Notes: generated from the sequence alone by a model not told the origin. A stretch of DNA of 64,000 nt from Ephydatia muelleri (GCA_013339895.1 JABACO010000020.1:7801352-7865351); one strand, 5' to 3'; shown: positions 15,601 to 27,400, counted from the stretch's first letter. Translations and numbers: made by a program.

Positions 15601-16752
15601 AGACCATACATCACATACACATGTTGTTTGTGGGTGTAGACAATATTGATGAAGCATACACACTGATTCGTGACTTGGAGCCAGGAAGCCCCCATGAGTA
15701 CATTCTGAAAGCAGTAGCCAATGCAGTGATGGGTCAAGAACATGGCTCAGTAATGACCTCTTCCCATCCACCTTCCCAATATCACTTTCACCTTTAACCC
15801 TTAGCAAGAGAACATCAAGCTTGCACAACAGTACTATCAGCTTGTAGGCACGTCTGGAAGCGAGTGTGGTATGGGATGTGCAGCCAATGTCAGCATCCAG
15901 TTACATAGTGTTTTGCTGCAGATACAATTCCTGGCCGTCAGTCAATGGCTTCTTGCTTCTTTCTCTTGCGCCAGTTTGAGGAAGTGTTGATATACCTGAG
16001 TTCCATTAAAGTAAGCTAATGCACTATTCAGCAGTTGTGCTAATTCTTATTATCACCCACTTCAGAGCTACTTTTTCAATGACGACACTTTCAATTTCAA
16101 CTTTGCACAGGCAAAGGCAGCTACTGGTAATTTTCAGGAGGCAGAGGAGGTCAGTGAGCAGACAACACTGCTAGATACAATGTTCAAACTATCATTGCAA
16201 AGCAGATCTTTCTGCTAATCACTTCAGACAAAATCAAAGCTGATTACACCTACCTCAGCTGGCTGGCAAAATGCTGTAAGCCCCGCCCCTTAAACCTGTA
16301 ACCACGCCCCTTTCAGTTCATGTACTTGGTTGTCAGACATTATGAATAGGAAGCCAAAGAATGCATGGGAGCTGTATTTGAAGTTGGACACTTCTGGTGA
16401 TTCATTTAATTTGCTCCTTCTGATAGCCAATGATTGTTACAAGGTATGTAACATGGCAGAAGCTGGATGCATTGTGACTACAGCTTGTGAGTAGATGGGA
16501 CAGTTCTACTATGCAGCAAAGGCATTTCACCTGTTGGAGAGGCTGGATCCCAACCCTGAGTACTGGGAAGGGAAGAGGGGAGCATGTGTGGGCGTGTTCC
16601 AGATGGTGATTGCAGGTCACGAGCCCAGAGAGAGTCTAAAAGACATAGTTCAGATCTTGAAGGAAACCTCACAGCAACCTCAAGCTAAATTTATACTACA
16701 TGCAATTAGTAAATGGAGCAAAGAAAATCGTGTCCCCATTCCAGGTCTTTAA
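12638..16752 (+). CDS. IFT56: Intraflagellar transport protein 56 (TTC26)
   Basis: IFT-B complex TPR protein for ciliary assembly. Exon 1 supplies only the ATG (12638-12640, donor GTGAGC); exon 2 begins NLSRSKP and includes [21 protein letters not shown]. Later exons match the family throughout: [40 protein letters not shown] (about 13680-13737), [19 protein letters not shown] and [20 protein letters not shown] (13967-14130), [12 protein letters not shown] (15200-15257), [22 protein letters not shown] (15650-15740), [13 protein letters not shown] (about 16110), [24 protein letters not shown] (about 16370-16440), and [29 protein letters not shown] with the end [11 protein letters not shown]. 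Four introns carry minisatellites, one of about 1 kb. Copy 2 of the duplicated exon has one extra Cys codon ([10 protein letters not shown]). It converges on the sialidase gene (89 bp between stops). Confidence 0.95.
13421..13652. repeat. 40-bp minisatellite in IFT56 intron
   Basis: Six tandem copies of a 40-bp unit (CATCCCTTACACGCTCCACC then CCCTCACTTCTCTTATCACC) directly upstream of the 3' splice site before the [14 protein letters not shown] exon. Confidence 0.97.
13741..13878. repeat. 15-bp minisatellite at an IFT56 splice donor
   Basis: About nine copies of GGCATGGGGTATGGA starting immediately after the exon end (GAGAACAG followed by GTTGGCATGGGG). The repeat therefore starts at the 5' splice site. 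Confidence 0.95.
14150..15172. repeat. About 1-kb CATCTCC/CCATCTCCT minisatellite in IFT56 intron
   Basis: Degenerate tandem array of CATCTCCTCATCTCCCC and longer combined units filling a 1-kb intron. The strand is strongly pyrimidine-biased. The array starts about 20 bp after the donor (GCAGAG/GTATGTG) and ends at the next acceptor (TGTGTGCAG). Long Ser/Pro/His open frames within it are artefacts. Confidence 0.97.
15252..15393. repeat. 22-bp minisatellite that duplicates an IFT56 splice donor
   Basis: About six copies of the 22-bp unit GTGAGACATGTGAGGGGATC plus TG. The exon ends AATCTG/GTGAGACATG, and each unit repeats the boundary ATCTG/GTGAGA, so several equally good donors lie in a row. 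Confidence 0.94.
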
Positions 16753-16823
16753 GGTCTCCATTCCAGTTTGCTAAAGAACCATAGAACACATGCACATGTA
16801 CACACGGCTCTGTCACTTGGACC

Positions 16824-16829
16824 AATAAA
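16824..16829 (+). terminator. Poly(A) signal AATAAA for IFT56
   Basis: Canonical AATAAA hexamer 72 bp downstream of the IFT56 stop codon. It lies between IFT56 and the convergent sialidase gene. Confidence 0.6.
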
Positions 16830-16841
16830 ATAATAACTCAT

Positions 16842-18003
16842 TCACCCTACAATCCAGTCTTCCATAAACTTGACATATTTGATTGTCTGCCTGTTGTACG
16901 TGTATGAAACATGAATGTAGCCATCTGGGGATTGGAGGATGGAGGGGTAGCTGAGCTCACAACCTGGAAGCCCTGTGTCTATATCCCTGTAGTAAGGCCA
17001 GGTCTTGCCCTGATCCATTGACAGAGCAATTCGAATTGGGTAGCGTTCATCGTGGGTTGGATTGAACACCAAAGCAATATTGCCACTTTTCAGGACAGTA
17101 GCTTGAATGGCAGCATCATTGTTGGGGAGGTTTGTGGGGGAAGGTGTGCTCCATGTGACACCATCATCGGTCGAGGTGGAGTTATAGATGAAGCCCTGGC
17201 GCTCATCACGAAAAAATGCAAGGAGGTAAGGTTGGCTAGACTGAGGTCGAATCACTGAAGGCTGGATGAGGTAGTCAGAGCCTTGAACTGTGTATTTACT
17301 CCAGACCTCTTGATTAGCTGTGATGAACATAGCTGAGTAGTCTGTGTCCACTGAGTTAAAGGCATATATGTTGAATATACAGCAAAAATAGAATGTCAGT
17401 TCACTTACACGAATAGTACATGGGGTAAACCCAGCTGCCAGTAAGAGAGAGAATGATGCGATTTCTGTCAAAAATTCCGTTCTCACTAAACAGTAGAGTT
17501 GGAGTGGACCACGTGACGCCTTCATCTGCTGAATACAGCATCCATATATGTGCAAGCTCCTCCCCACCGCTAGCTGGTTGCTGGGAATGGAAAAGATACA
17601 GAAGTCCGCTCTTGCTATCACGGAAGAGTACGGGATTTTGATTGGAGAATCCTACTCTCCATGAAACTGCTATGGCCTCGGGCCACAACTCGCTGCCTTC
17701 GAGCAATTTGGTGACAACTATGGAGCAGTTACTGGTGCCTTCTCCATCTCCACTGAACCACGCCAGAATTAGATCTCCAGAAGGAAGAATTTCCAAAAAC
17801 GAGGCATGATTGCTGATGTTGGGCGGGATCATATAAGCCTCGTAACGACCATCCTCCATTGGCCGAATCACCCCTAAACATAATTTGAGTAAGTATCGTA
17901 TGCAAAACCATGCATTCGTACCATCAAACTGCTGCCCATCTGTGGCCCAGAGACGCACAATTGTTAGAAACAAAAATACACGCCAGTGTATCGGTACTGC
18001 CAT
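16842..18003 (-). CDS. Secreted sialidase/BNR-repeat family protein
   Basis: Three exons. Start at 18003 is chosen because it gives a clean signal peptide (MAVPIHWRVFLFLTIVRLWA); an in-frame Met lies five codons upstream. A short first exon is joined across an intron (about 17935-17880) to the exon beginning GVIRPMEDGRYEAYMIPP. The catalytic-fold segments are SGDLILAWFSGDGEG, NQNPVLFRDSKSGLLYLFHS, three Asp boxes (SADEGVTW, STDDGVTW, SMDQGKTW), RNRIILSLTGSWVYPMYYS and the C-terminal LPGCELSYPSILQSPDGYIHVSYTYNRQTIKYV. Six-bladed BNR proteins of this type resemble exo-alpha-sialidases/neuraminidases, which remove terminal sialic acid. An Arg is placed near the N-terminus (VIRP), but I cannot confirm the full arginine triad, so sugar specificity is uncertain. 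Two to four N-glycosylation sites fit secretion or lysosomal routing. Confidence 0.85.
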
Positions 18004-18018
18004 ATGATTGATAATCAT

Positions 18019-19111
18019 CGGGAAATGCGCATGCGTTTGTACGCCCACAATTTTTTTGTTACGGTAAAGATGGGAGAATTTAGTCAGTTTACCCTTTCCC
18101 CATCTCTCCCTTATTCTCATCTAGTGTCCGGAATCGTTATTGTAATGAGAGTGCTCGTGCGGAAAACTAGAAAATAATAATATATTGGATCTAAAAAGGG
18201 ACCTACTGCATGTTTTTTTTAAGATTTCAGAAGTTTTGATATTCTAGAAGTCGGAAATGTCCTCACACACTGCTTCTTACACACTGAGAATCGGAGTATC
18301 TGTCATGAAGTTGTCAGGCGCTGAATTTTTAATTAGTCATACATTTAAACGCAAGCACTATACTTCTAATGTGCATACTGATAATGTATGCACTAGGTAC
18401 TAGGTACTAGGTCTCTTTTCGCGGAAATATATAATAATATACCGTAACCTCTTGCTCGACTCCTGGTCATAATTATGAGAGGAAAACCAAGTGAAACAGG
18501 TAAATAAGGCTTTCTATTTTGAGAAAGTATTGGATAGTGTGTACTTTAAAAAGGTCCAATACTAAAAATAAACAGTCTGTATCTTGAATACATGTATTTG
18601 CAAATTGTAGGACTATTTAGTTGTTGCACTCTCTCAAACCACACTTGATTTACTAGAAAGTTCCATTATTAAAACTCAAAGACAGATTATATGGGGGGCA
18701 GCTAGAGGTTGTCCGTCAATTGCATTGATATCAAACAGCTCTTCCCACTTAAATATCATCACTTGCCCATCAGCTGACCTTCCATTGGTTTACCCATGCT
18801 GCTGGTAATCCCCAACTTTTTAGGAAAGGTAATAATGTCACACTTTTACAAATCCGATGCATATTGCAGGATAAGTGTGGATCTTATGCCAGCAGCTGGG
18901 GCAGACGTAGTACATTTACAATCAAGCTCAAATCACTTCCGATCTATGCTCTAAGCCTTCAATAACCATATGCACCATATATGATTATTGCATCATGAAA
19001 TGGGATTGCTGAAACAGTGAACAGAACATTCTTTGCTTTAACAACGTGGCGGCCAAAACGAGTGCGCATGCGCATTTCGTTCTTTCAACGTGTCGTTCAA
19101 TCGGCAAGAAG
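18019..19111. other. Intergenic spacer with MITE copy 1
   Basis: About 1.1 kb between the sialidase start and RPL11. It holds one terminal-inverted-repeat element (18187-18430, listed separately), followed by AT-rich sequence with short direct repeats (TACTAGGTACTAGGT). No convincing coding segment is seen in 18440-19080. Confidence 0.7.
18187..18430 (+). mobile_element. MITE copy 1 (AAAGGGACCT terminal inverted repeats)
   Basis: The left end GGATCTAAAAAGGGACCT and the right end AGGTCTCTTTTCGCGGAAAT are imperfect inverted repeats. The interior (GAAGTCGGAAATGTCCTC, GTATCTGTCATGAAG, GCTGAATTTTTAATTAG) is shared with copies at 32891 and 44374. There is no open reading frame, so it is non-autonomous. 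Confidence 0.78.
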
Positions 19112-19820
19112 ATGACGGTAAGTTATTGCCCATGACATCCGAAGATATTCCAGCGTTGATATATTCTTTGTTGGGGTCACTGTGTAGATGACAGTGGTAT
19201 TTTAGAAGTGTCTAGGTGTCTTAGCCATATCCCGTTAATTTTATGTAGGAAGAGAACGCAATGAGAGAACTTCTTATTAAGAAGCTCTGTATCAACATAT
19301 GCGTTGGAGAGAGTGGGGATCGATTGACCAGAGCGGCTAAGGTGCTTGAGCAACTTACTGGACAAACCCCCGTGTTTTCTAAAGGTTAGAAGGCCTAACA
19401 TGTTTTGTCGTGTCCCCATTCACTCGTTTTTTTTTGTCGTCAGCACGCTTCACTGTGCGTTCATTTGGGATTCGTAGAAACGAAAAAATTGCTGTTCACT
19501 GTACAGTCCGAGGAGCAAAGGCCGACGAAATTTTGGATAGGGGACTGAAAGTTAAGGAGTATGAATTGCGCAAGGAAAACTTCTCCGAGACAGGAAACTT
19601 CGGATTTGGCATCCAGGAACACATCGATCTCGGCATCAAGTATGACCCAAGCATTGGTATCTATGGCATGGATTTCTACGTGGTTCTGGGGCGAAGAGGC
19701 CAGCGAGTCGCCACTCGGAAACGAAAACCAGGTCGCGTTGGTGCAAAACACCGTGTTGACAAGGACGAAGCTATGAAGTGGTTTCAACAGAAGGTAACTG
19801 ATCCATCGCACCGGATGTAA
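19112..19820 (+). CDS. RPL11: 60S ribosomal protein L11 (uL5)
   Basis: Large-subunit ribosomal protein that binds 5S rRNA. Exon 1 encodes only two codons (ATGACG, 19112-19117; donor GTAAGT), as is usual for 5'-terminal exons of ribosomal protein genes. Exon 2 (about 19248-19384) encodes the segment with [20 protein letters not shown] and [16 protein letters not shown]. Exon 3 (19443-19820) carries [37 protein letters not shown] and [17 protein letters not shown], and ends at 19820. Length about 175 residues, near-identical to the metazoan family apart from the basic C-terminal region. It lies tail to tail with Bre1, with 167 bp between stops. Confidence 0.98.
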
Positions 19821-19960
19821 GCTGACTCTTCTCTCCCCCCCCCACACACACACACACACATATATATAGTACGAAGGCATTCTTCTGTCTGGAAAGAAGA
19901 CATAAGTGTTGAACAGAGACTAACATTTGACAATGAAACTTCACAAAATCTTTGAAACTG

Positions 19961-19966
19961 AATAAA
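19961..19966 (+). terminator. Poly(A) signal AATAAA for RPL11
   Basis: AATAAA 140 bp after the RPL11 stop, 22 bp before the stop of the opposing Bre1 gene. The two 3' UTRs may overlap. Confidence 0.55.
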
Positions 19967-19987
19967 TTCAAAATGTGGGGTGGTGCT

Positions 19988-21161
19988 TTAAGATAAATAG
20001 ATTTTGTGAAAGTCATTGGCTCCGAACGCTGCTCCGCACTTCGGACACTTCCTAAGTCTAGAATCGTAACGACTCTTGATGCATTCTGAACAAAACACGT
20101 GGAAGCATTTAGTGAGCACTGTGTCTTTCTTACGTGTGCTGCAGCAGGGGCAATTGAGCTTGGCCTGCAAGGTAGACATGTTAAGGCATTCTTCTGTCTG
20201 CCTTTGTTCCACTGACCTGGTACGTCTTTATTTCCTCAAGTAGAACTTCGTCACTGCTGGTACCCCATTCTCTGTTCTTGTATCGTTCTAATTTACGCTT
20301 CAGAGCAGTTATTTCCTCTTGTCCTCTCCGAACTAAGGATGACTCCTTTTCATTCTGTTCCACTAGTGACTGGACAGATTTCTGCGCAGAAAGCAACTGC
20401 TTCTCCAAGTCTTGTGTTCTTAGCTGACACTCCTGTAGAGCTTGGCAGCTGTCTAGTGCCTGCAATACACATGGTCTTATGTGTTAGCCTTTTAATTAAA
20501 ATCCATGTAAACACATCAATGATGATAGCAATGCGAGTTGGTTCAGATTTAATGTTAGGAAATGAAAAAACCATTCATGTGTGAATGGTGTGAAAGGCAT
20601 CTCTGCTGTTGTCTCAAATATGCATCTAAATCACAAATTAGGCTTTCCAACAGCTGCATAAACAAGTCTTCTAACCGTCTCCTCTGACAATGCAGCATGA
20701 TGACTGAAATGCAGCAAGTGTTATTTTAAATCTAGTATTGAATTCTAAACTAGTTTGCTGGTTATTGACACAAGCAAATAGACATGCTTACAGCCTTGAC
20801 AATCAAGCAATAGACTATAAAAATAGAAATAGATACTTACTTTTTTCCTATGTGCTTCCAACACTTGTTGCTTTACAGTGAGATCGCGTTCTAGTGCCTG
20901 CAGACCAGTTTCCGTGGCTTTTTCCTTCTGTTCCATTTGAGTAACAAGTTCATTCAACCTATGCAACAAACAACATGCTCTAATCAGTAGATCAACTTCA
21001 AAATGCACAAACCTGCTTTTCTCAGCTGACAGAACCACTATCTGGTTACCAAGAAGATCCTTCTCATCTTGAATAGCCTTTTGGAGACTGGCTGCCTTAA
21101 TCCTCTCATAAATTAGTTTAAGGTTTGAATCGCTCTTCTCCTGCAAAGATACAGACTGAAT

Positions 21162-21226
<65 letters not shown>

Positions 21227-21265
21227 ACAAACACATACACACACACACACACACACACACCACAA

Positions 21266-21333
<68 letters not shown>

Positions 21334-23658
21334 TACCTTTAGTTCTTGCACTAGACGCAGATTCTGCTCTCGAGCTTCTTCAAATGCCTGTGTTGTATCT
21401 TCCATTTCAGACATCAGTGCCTGGGCTTCATGTTTCTTTGCTGATAACTCCCTGGTAGTTGGTTGGACGCGAGAAATGATGGATATCGCTTTACACCTAT
21501 AACTGAACACATACTTGTGCAGTTGCTTGTTGTCTTCACTTAGAGCCTTGGTTTTGCGTGTTGCCTCTTCTCGAAGCATTTCCTTTTTCTTCTCATAATC
21601 CTTCTTAAGTTCGTCATACTTGCGCTTGGCTTCAGCCTAGAATGGAAGTTTAGCTGTTGTGTGTACAGCTACACCCGTCAATACCTGGTATTGAGCCTTC
21701 TTCTCAGCTAGAGCTGCTTCGTCAAGCTTTTCACTTGCTAACTCTCTGAGTGCAGCGATTTCACTTTCCAGGTCACGCTTTTCACCCTCCAGCTTGCGTA
21801 CATACTCCTCTCCAGCTGACAGTGTGTCGCTTGTGGCACCAGTTACCACGGAGATATGCTCCTCACCTGACTTCTCCTCCGTTGCCTGTAAGTGTGGTTC
21901 GAGGAATGGAAGGAATGAAGCGAGAGTGAGTGGAAGGCTACAAGAGTGAGTGTAAGGCTACAAGAGTGAGTGTAAGGCTACAAGAGTGAGTGTAAGGCTA
22001 CAAGAGTGAGTGTAAGGCTACAAGAGTGAGTGTAAGGCTACAAGAGTGAGTGTAAGGCTACAAGAGTGAGTGTAAGGCTACAAGAGTGAGTGTAAGGCTA
22101 CAAGAGTGAGTGTAAGGCTACAAGAGAATGGGACCGCACTGAGAAAAATGATTTGAATTATGTTTCAAAGTGGTGGGAATGACTAACTTTGACATTGCCC
22201 TGCTCTGCCTTGTGAGCTCGTGTCTTGTAGCGGTTGACCTCTGCCTTAAGTTGCTGTATGGTCTTCTGAAGGATGTCCACTGTTGCCTTAAGCTCCCTTG
22301 TGACATGATCAGTAGTGATTTGGGGATTAAATTCAATCTCACTAACTTTGCTATAGGCGCTGCCTGCTCATTGGATGCAATCATCTTCTCATGTTCCATT
22401 TTGAGCAGTTCATAGTCTCGCTTAGTTGCCGCTAGCAACCCTTCCAGCCTGCTCATGTCATCTCTCACCTCTTTGCTATACTTTGCCTCCTCTGTCCTGC
22501 AATGTGCACCCCACCCCTTGTTAGTCACTGGACCAGCACTTGATCACACGATCAAAGGTTACCTAATCTCCTCCAGCTGAGAGAAGTGCTGCACACGTGC
22601 TGCATTCAGCAGCTGCTTCAAATCTTCAAGTACATTTCTCAGCTGTGTGTTTTCCATATAAATAATAGAAAAATGAGTTTGCAGTGTCTTGTATGGGACA
22701 GAGTCCTTCACAGCAGTATCATTGATAGTTGGTTGCTTCACTTTTAACTCTTCCAACTCTGTCCGGACATCTGCCAGCTTTTGTGTAAGTGCTTCAATCT
22801 CTGCCAATCTGGACTCAGCGAGGTTCTTGTGCTGCTCAACCAACTCCACTTTTGAACTTTCATTCTGACATGGATTAAGATGATGTTATATGCGTACAGC
22901 TGTAACATTAGTGTTACAGAATTCTTACCTCATCAACGGGACAACTACTCTGGCAGACTTTGGGAGAAGAGCCACAAACTGAGGGCACAGTGGAACATTT
23001 ATTCAGGTCTTCCAGAGCTTTACTAAGCTGGGTTTGCAAATGATCGCACTTTGTCTCGCTCTTCTGTAAGTCGAAGCGAGCATCTGCTAGCCAGTTTTCC
23101 AGTTCTTCACATTTTGCTTTGTATGTGTCCAGTTCATCTAAGCTTTCGGTTGCACTGGAATTTTCCACAGAGATTGCAGTTGTGCACGTGCCCACGTTTT
23201 CTAATATTGACTGGAAGGCATCTTCCAGTGCACACTTCCTATCATCTGTCTCTCCGCTCAGTAGGCGCTGCAAGCTTTCGTCTGATAAGGCCGATGAATC
23301 TTTACCTATTGCACGTCTCAGAGAAACCAGTAACCTTTTCAAGACGACCATCACCTTGAGGTCTTGGTCTCGTCGCTCCTCCAGCTTTTTTAGCCTCGAC
23401 TCCAGCTCATCATTCCTGTTGCGATGCGTGCAAGTGTATATATGGTGGTAAAATCTCCACACGACTGTGCAAATCTTGTACTTGCCTATGATTCCTTTCT
23501 TGAAGGCGTTCACTCAGTTTTGCGTTTTGCACTTGTAGTATCTTCAGCTTCAGGTCCTCTTCTCCGCTTGCTGGTCCGATGTCCAACTGCGCTGTCTGCG
23601 TAAAGCTCGGCCTTTTAGGAGCTGATGCTTCGGGGCTTGGCGCCTGTCTCTTAGCCAT
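19988..23658 (-). CDS. BRE1: E3 ubiquitin ligase Bre1 (RNF20/RNF40 family)
   Basis: Nuclear RING ligase that monoubiquitinates histone H2B with Rad6/UBE2. Starts [20 protein letters not shown] (23658), an N-terminus typical of RNF20/40, followed by a long series of heptad-rich coiled-coil exons (23640-20190), for example [55 protein letters not shown] and EKMIASNEQ. The C-terminal exon has a C3HC4 RING ([20 protein letters not shown], then [12 protein letters not shown] and [15 protein letters not shown]) and stop at 19988. All eight zinc ligands are present. About a dozen exons; introns include a (CA)n block (21160-21335) and a 20-bp minisatellite (21930-22120). It is transcribed in tandem with MRPL27, whose stop is 110 bp upstream of the Bre1 start. 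Confidence 0.95.
21160..21333. repeat. (CA)n microsatellite with CACAAACACATACA interruptions
   Basis: About 170 bp of CA repeats in a Bre1 intron, broken twice by CCACAAACACATACACA. Confidence 0.97.
21930..22122. repeat. 20-bp minisatellite in Bre1 intron
   Basis: Nine to ten copies of GAGTGAGTGTAAGGCTACAA. On the coding (minus) strand the unit reads TTGTAGCCTTACACTCACTC, and the real 3' splice site 40 bp away also reads CACTTACAG. The spacing is uniform and there are no unique spacers, so it is not a CRISPR array. Confidence 0.97.
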
Positions 23659-23767
23659 TACGCGATTCGTATTCTGGAACCGCCCTAATCACGTGGGCAA
23701 ACCATTTTTTAATATTTCATATGCATGCATAATACAAATTATATTATTGCAGCAGGACAGCCGCAGC

Positions 23768-24341
23768 CTATGAGTGTACAGATGGATACTTCATATCCGA
23801 GAGAATGAACCTATGTGATTGCTTATGTTCTGCCACGCTCACAAAACTTCTTGCTTCTTTCTTAATCCACTTTCTGCCTTTCTGGGGTGGTATTGGTGTC
23901 CTTGGCACTTTGGTGAACTCTACTTGGCCGTCCACTAGTGAATAGAGTGTGTGGTCCCTTCCTATGCCTACCTGGAGGAGACGCACTTGTCGTTATAGTA
24001 CGCATTATGTTTAGCTCCGTACGTTAGCACCGGGATAGAAAAGCGTTCCTCTTTGACGGACGATGATATTTCCAGCATGAACGCACTCTCCTGCATATCA
24101 AAGCTGTATGTAAGCCCTCAGTACCAATTCTTAATACAGCTCACCATCACCACACTTTAACCCGAGGCGTTTTCCAGCAGTTTTTCGTCCGTTACGAGTA
24201 CTGCCCCCAGCCTTCTTCGAAGACCAGCGAACAGACTGACCTGTATGCATCCAAATTTATACTCTAACTCGGCGTAGATGCTTGCTTACTCATAAGACAT
24301 TCCAATCGAATAAGTTGCACTCCAAAAAGACTGCGTAGCAT
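23768..24341 (-). CDS. MRPL27: Mitochondrial large ribosomal subunit protein bL27m
   Basis: Four short exons. Exon 1 (24341-24291) gives a basic mitochondrial leader MLRSLFGVQLIRLECLM. Exon 2 (about 24249-24145) carries the L27 hallmark SSKKAGGSTRNGR followed by KRLGLKCGDG. Exon 3 (about 24095-24020) is CVHAGNIIVRQRGTLFYPGAN. Exon 4 begins VGIGRDHTLYSLVDGQVEF and ends at 23768 after a lineage-specific tail (SVAEHKQSHRFILSDMKYP). The protein lies near the peptidyl-transferase centre of the mitoribosome. Splice joins fit GT-AG with consistent phase. Its start is 70 bp from the CFAP61 start on the opposite strand. Confidence 0.92.
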
Positions 24342-24411
24342 GTTCTCGTTCCCAACCAACCACTTGTGCTGCGCTTTAATTAGATTGAACGTTGCTGTGG
24401 GAAACGCGTTA

Positions 24412-27400
24412 ATGGAAAACGAAACGTTCGTAGCGCGAAGAACAGAATCTGGCGATGCATCTGACATTGCCAAGTTGGTGAAAAAAACCACAGAAGCAAT
24501 TTTTGGACGAATCAATGCCGAGTACATCATGTATGACTTTTCACACTCCTGTATATGATGATTTTACGATTTTTTTTTAAAAGCGAGAAAGCTAACCTCG
24601 CTATCAGCCTAGCCAGTGCGGCTAAGAATGAGATCCTTGGCCACATGGCATTTCTGGACTACCCTAGTGCTAATGGAGTAGATCCAACTATGTGGGAACA
24701 CTGGCTTAAGAACTATTACGCACTTGCAGGAGTTTCTGTAAGCGTTGCTTTGAAATGCCCGTTAATTCATTTCACTACACTTTATTTAAGCCCTTAAACT
24801 CGCTGTTCGTTCACCTCTTTGTTGCAAAAGACGCTTATCAACACGGTGCTTGCAAGGAAATACTGAGGTAGTGGAGTAAGAAATGTTTCTAACTGGGAAT
24901 AACTTATTTGCTGTGATTGTAGAAACACTTTCATGGCTGTACCTGTGCTGCAGTATGTATTGATCACAGTTTCACCTGGAACCAAGCTAGGTTGGCAGTT
25001 AGTCTGCAGATGATGACCTCATCTTCCCATTGTACTCTCACCTCCTCCCCACTCCTCTCCCTTTCTCGTGTAGTCCCAGCACTGGAAGATAACTTTACTG
25101 CACTGGCACCATCACCAGGTGCCACACCCCCTCTTGATCTTTATGTTTCCCATCGTCACCAGCACTTTCCACAGCTTCATATTCGCCTGGGCAGGTGTGT
25201 GGGCGCATGTGTGGGGGAGGGGCTAGTGTGGAGGAGTGGCAGTGTGGGGAGGGGCAAGTGGGAGGAGGGGCAAGTATGTGTGTGGGGGACTCAATCCACA
25301 TCTTTGTGCACACTTCACACTTCACTCCACCTCAAATCCCTGTGTTGTAGAGTGGAGGACACTGATGATTTGACTCCAATACTTATGAAGCATACTAGTG
25401 ACCTCAGCCAGATGTATGGTAAGGCACAGGCCCACACATTCCCTAGTTACCCTGCGATCCACAGGGGAACATTTATGGCCGAGATGATTGAAAGCCAAGA
25501 CAGTGATCACAGAACGGTTGTGGCAGAGGTGAGTATGTGATTATGTTGTATAGGAGGGTGTGGATGGGTAGTAGGAGGGTGTGTATGTGTGTAGTATGAG
25601 GGTAGTGTATTGTGTAGTAGGAGGGTAGTGTATGTGTGTAGTAGGAGGGTGTGGTCTGTGTGTAGGTCGGCGGGTGTGTCATGTGTGTAGTCAGGCGGGT
25701 GTTGTCTGTGTTGTAGTCGGCGGGTGTGTCTGTGTGTAGTAGGCGGGTGTGTATGTGTGTAGTCTGCGGGTGTGTCTGTGTGTCGTCTGCGGGTGTGTCT
25801 GTGTGTCTTCTGCGGGTGTGTCTGTTGTCGTCGGCGGGTCTGTCTGTGTGTCTCGGCGGGTGTGTCTGTGTGTCGTCGGCGGGTGTGTCTGTGTGTCGTC
25901 GGCGGGTGTGTCTGTGTGTCGTCGGCGGGTGTGTCCTGTGTGTCGTCGGCGGGTGTGTCTGTGTTCGTCGGCGGGTGTGTCTGTTGGTCTCGGCGGGTGT
26001 GTCTGTGTGTCGTCTGCGGGTGTGTCTGTGTGTCGTCTCGTGTGTCTGTGTTGTCGTCTGCGGGTGTGTCTGTGTGTCGTCGGCGGGTCTGTCTGTTGTG
26101 TCGTCGGCGGTGTGGTCTGTGTGTCGTCGGCGGGTGTGTCTGGTGTCGTCTCGGTGTGTCTGTGTTCGTTCTGCGGGTGTGTCTGTGTCGTCGGCGGGCT
26201 GTCTGTGTGTCGTCGGTGTGTCTGTGTGTCGTCGGCGGGTGTGTCTGTGTGTCGTCGCGGTGTGTCTGTGTGTCGTCGGCGGTGTGCTGTGTGTCGTCGG
26301 CGGGTGTGTCTGTGTGTCGTCGGCGGGTGTGTCTGTGTTCGTCTGCGGGTGGTCTGTGTGTCTTCTGCGGGTGTGCTGTTGTCGTCTGCGGGTGTCTGTT
26401 GTCGTCGCGGGTGTGTCTGTGTGTCGTCGGCGGGTCTGTCTGTGTGTCGTCGGCGGTGTGTCTGTGTGTCGTCGGCGGTGTGTCTGTGTGTAGTCTGCGG
26501 GTGTGTCTGTGTGTAGTCGGCGGGTGTGTCTGTCTGTCGTCCGCGGGTGTGTCTGTGTGTCTTGGCGGGTGTGTCTGTGTGTACGCGGTGTGTTGTGTGT
26601 CGTCGGCGGGTGTGTCTGTGTGTCTGCGGGTGTGTCTGTGTGTCGTCTGCGGGTGTGTCTGTGTGTCGTCTGAGGGTGTGTCTGTGTAGTCTGGGGGTGT
26701 CTGTGTGTAGTTGAGGGTTTGTTGTGTCGTCGGCGGGTGTGTATGTGTGTAGTAGGAGGGTGTCTGTGTCGTCGGCGGGTGTCTGTGTGTCGTCGGCGGG
26801 TGTGTCTGTTGTAGTATGCGGGTGTGTCTGTGTGTCGTATGCGGGTGTGTCTGTGTGTCGTCTGCGGGTGTGTCTGTGTGTCGTCGGAGGGTGTGTCTGT
26901 GTGTAGTCGGAGGGTATGTATGTGTGTCGTAGGCGGGTGTGTCTGTGTGTCGTCGGCGGTGTCTGGTGTCGTCGGCGGGTGTGTCTGTGTGTCGTCGGCG
27001 GGTGTGTCTGTGTGTCGTCGGCGGGTGTGTCTGTGGTTCTATGCGGTGTGTATGTGTGTAGTAGGGTGTGTATGTGTGTGTAGGAGGGTGTGCCTATGGA
27101 TGAACCACTTCTCTCAGGTAGCAGGAAGAGCTGTGGGGTTTCTTACTGTGACAACGAAATGGACCTATCAGTGTTGGACAAGTGCTTTGATCTGGAACCA
27201 TTTCATCACTTGAGGAAAGCGTTGCCAGGTAAAGGCCACATCCCCACACCCACTATCACCACACCCACTACACCACACCCACTACCACCACACTCACTAT
27301 CACCACCTATTATCACCACACCCACTATCACCACACCCACTTGCACAACCTATTCACCTTTTGAAACTAAGTGGTAGTAACAGAGTAAATGACCACACCT

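Noticed and set aside
19118-19247. Possible snoRNA in the first RPL11 intron
   Set aside because: Ribosomal protein introns often host snoRNAs, but I could not find a convincing paired C/D or H/ACA box arrangement in these 130 bp.
21930-22122. Regular 20-bp direct repeats considered as a CRISPR array
   Set aside because: Units abut with no unique spacers, and the array is inside a Bre1 intron of a eukaryote.
25726-27213. Cys/Val/Arg-rich open frames of up to 305 residues
   Set aside because: Products of the degenerate 23-bp GT-rich minisatellite in a CFAP61 intron; three frames are open at once and true exons flank the array.
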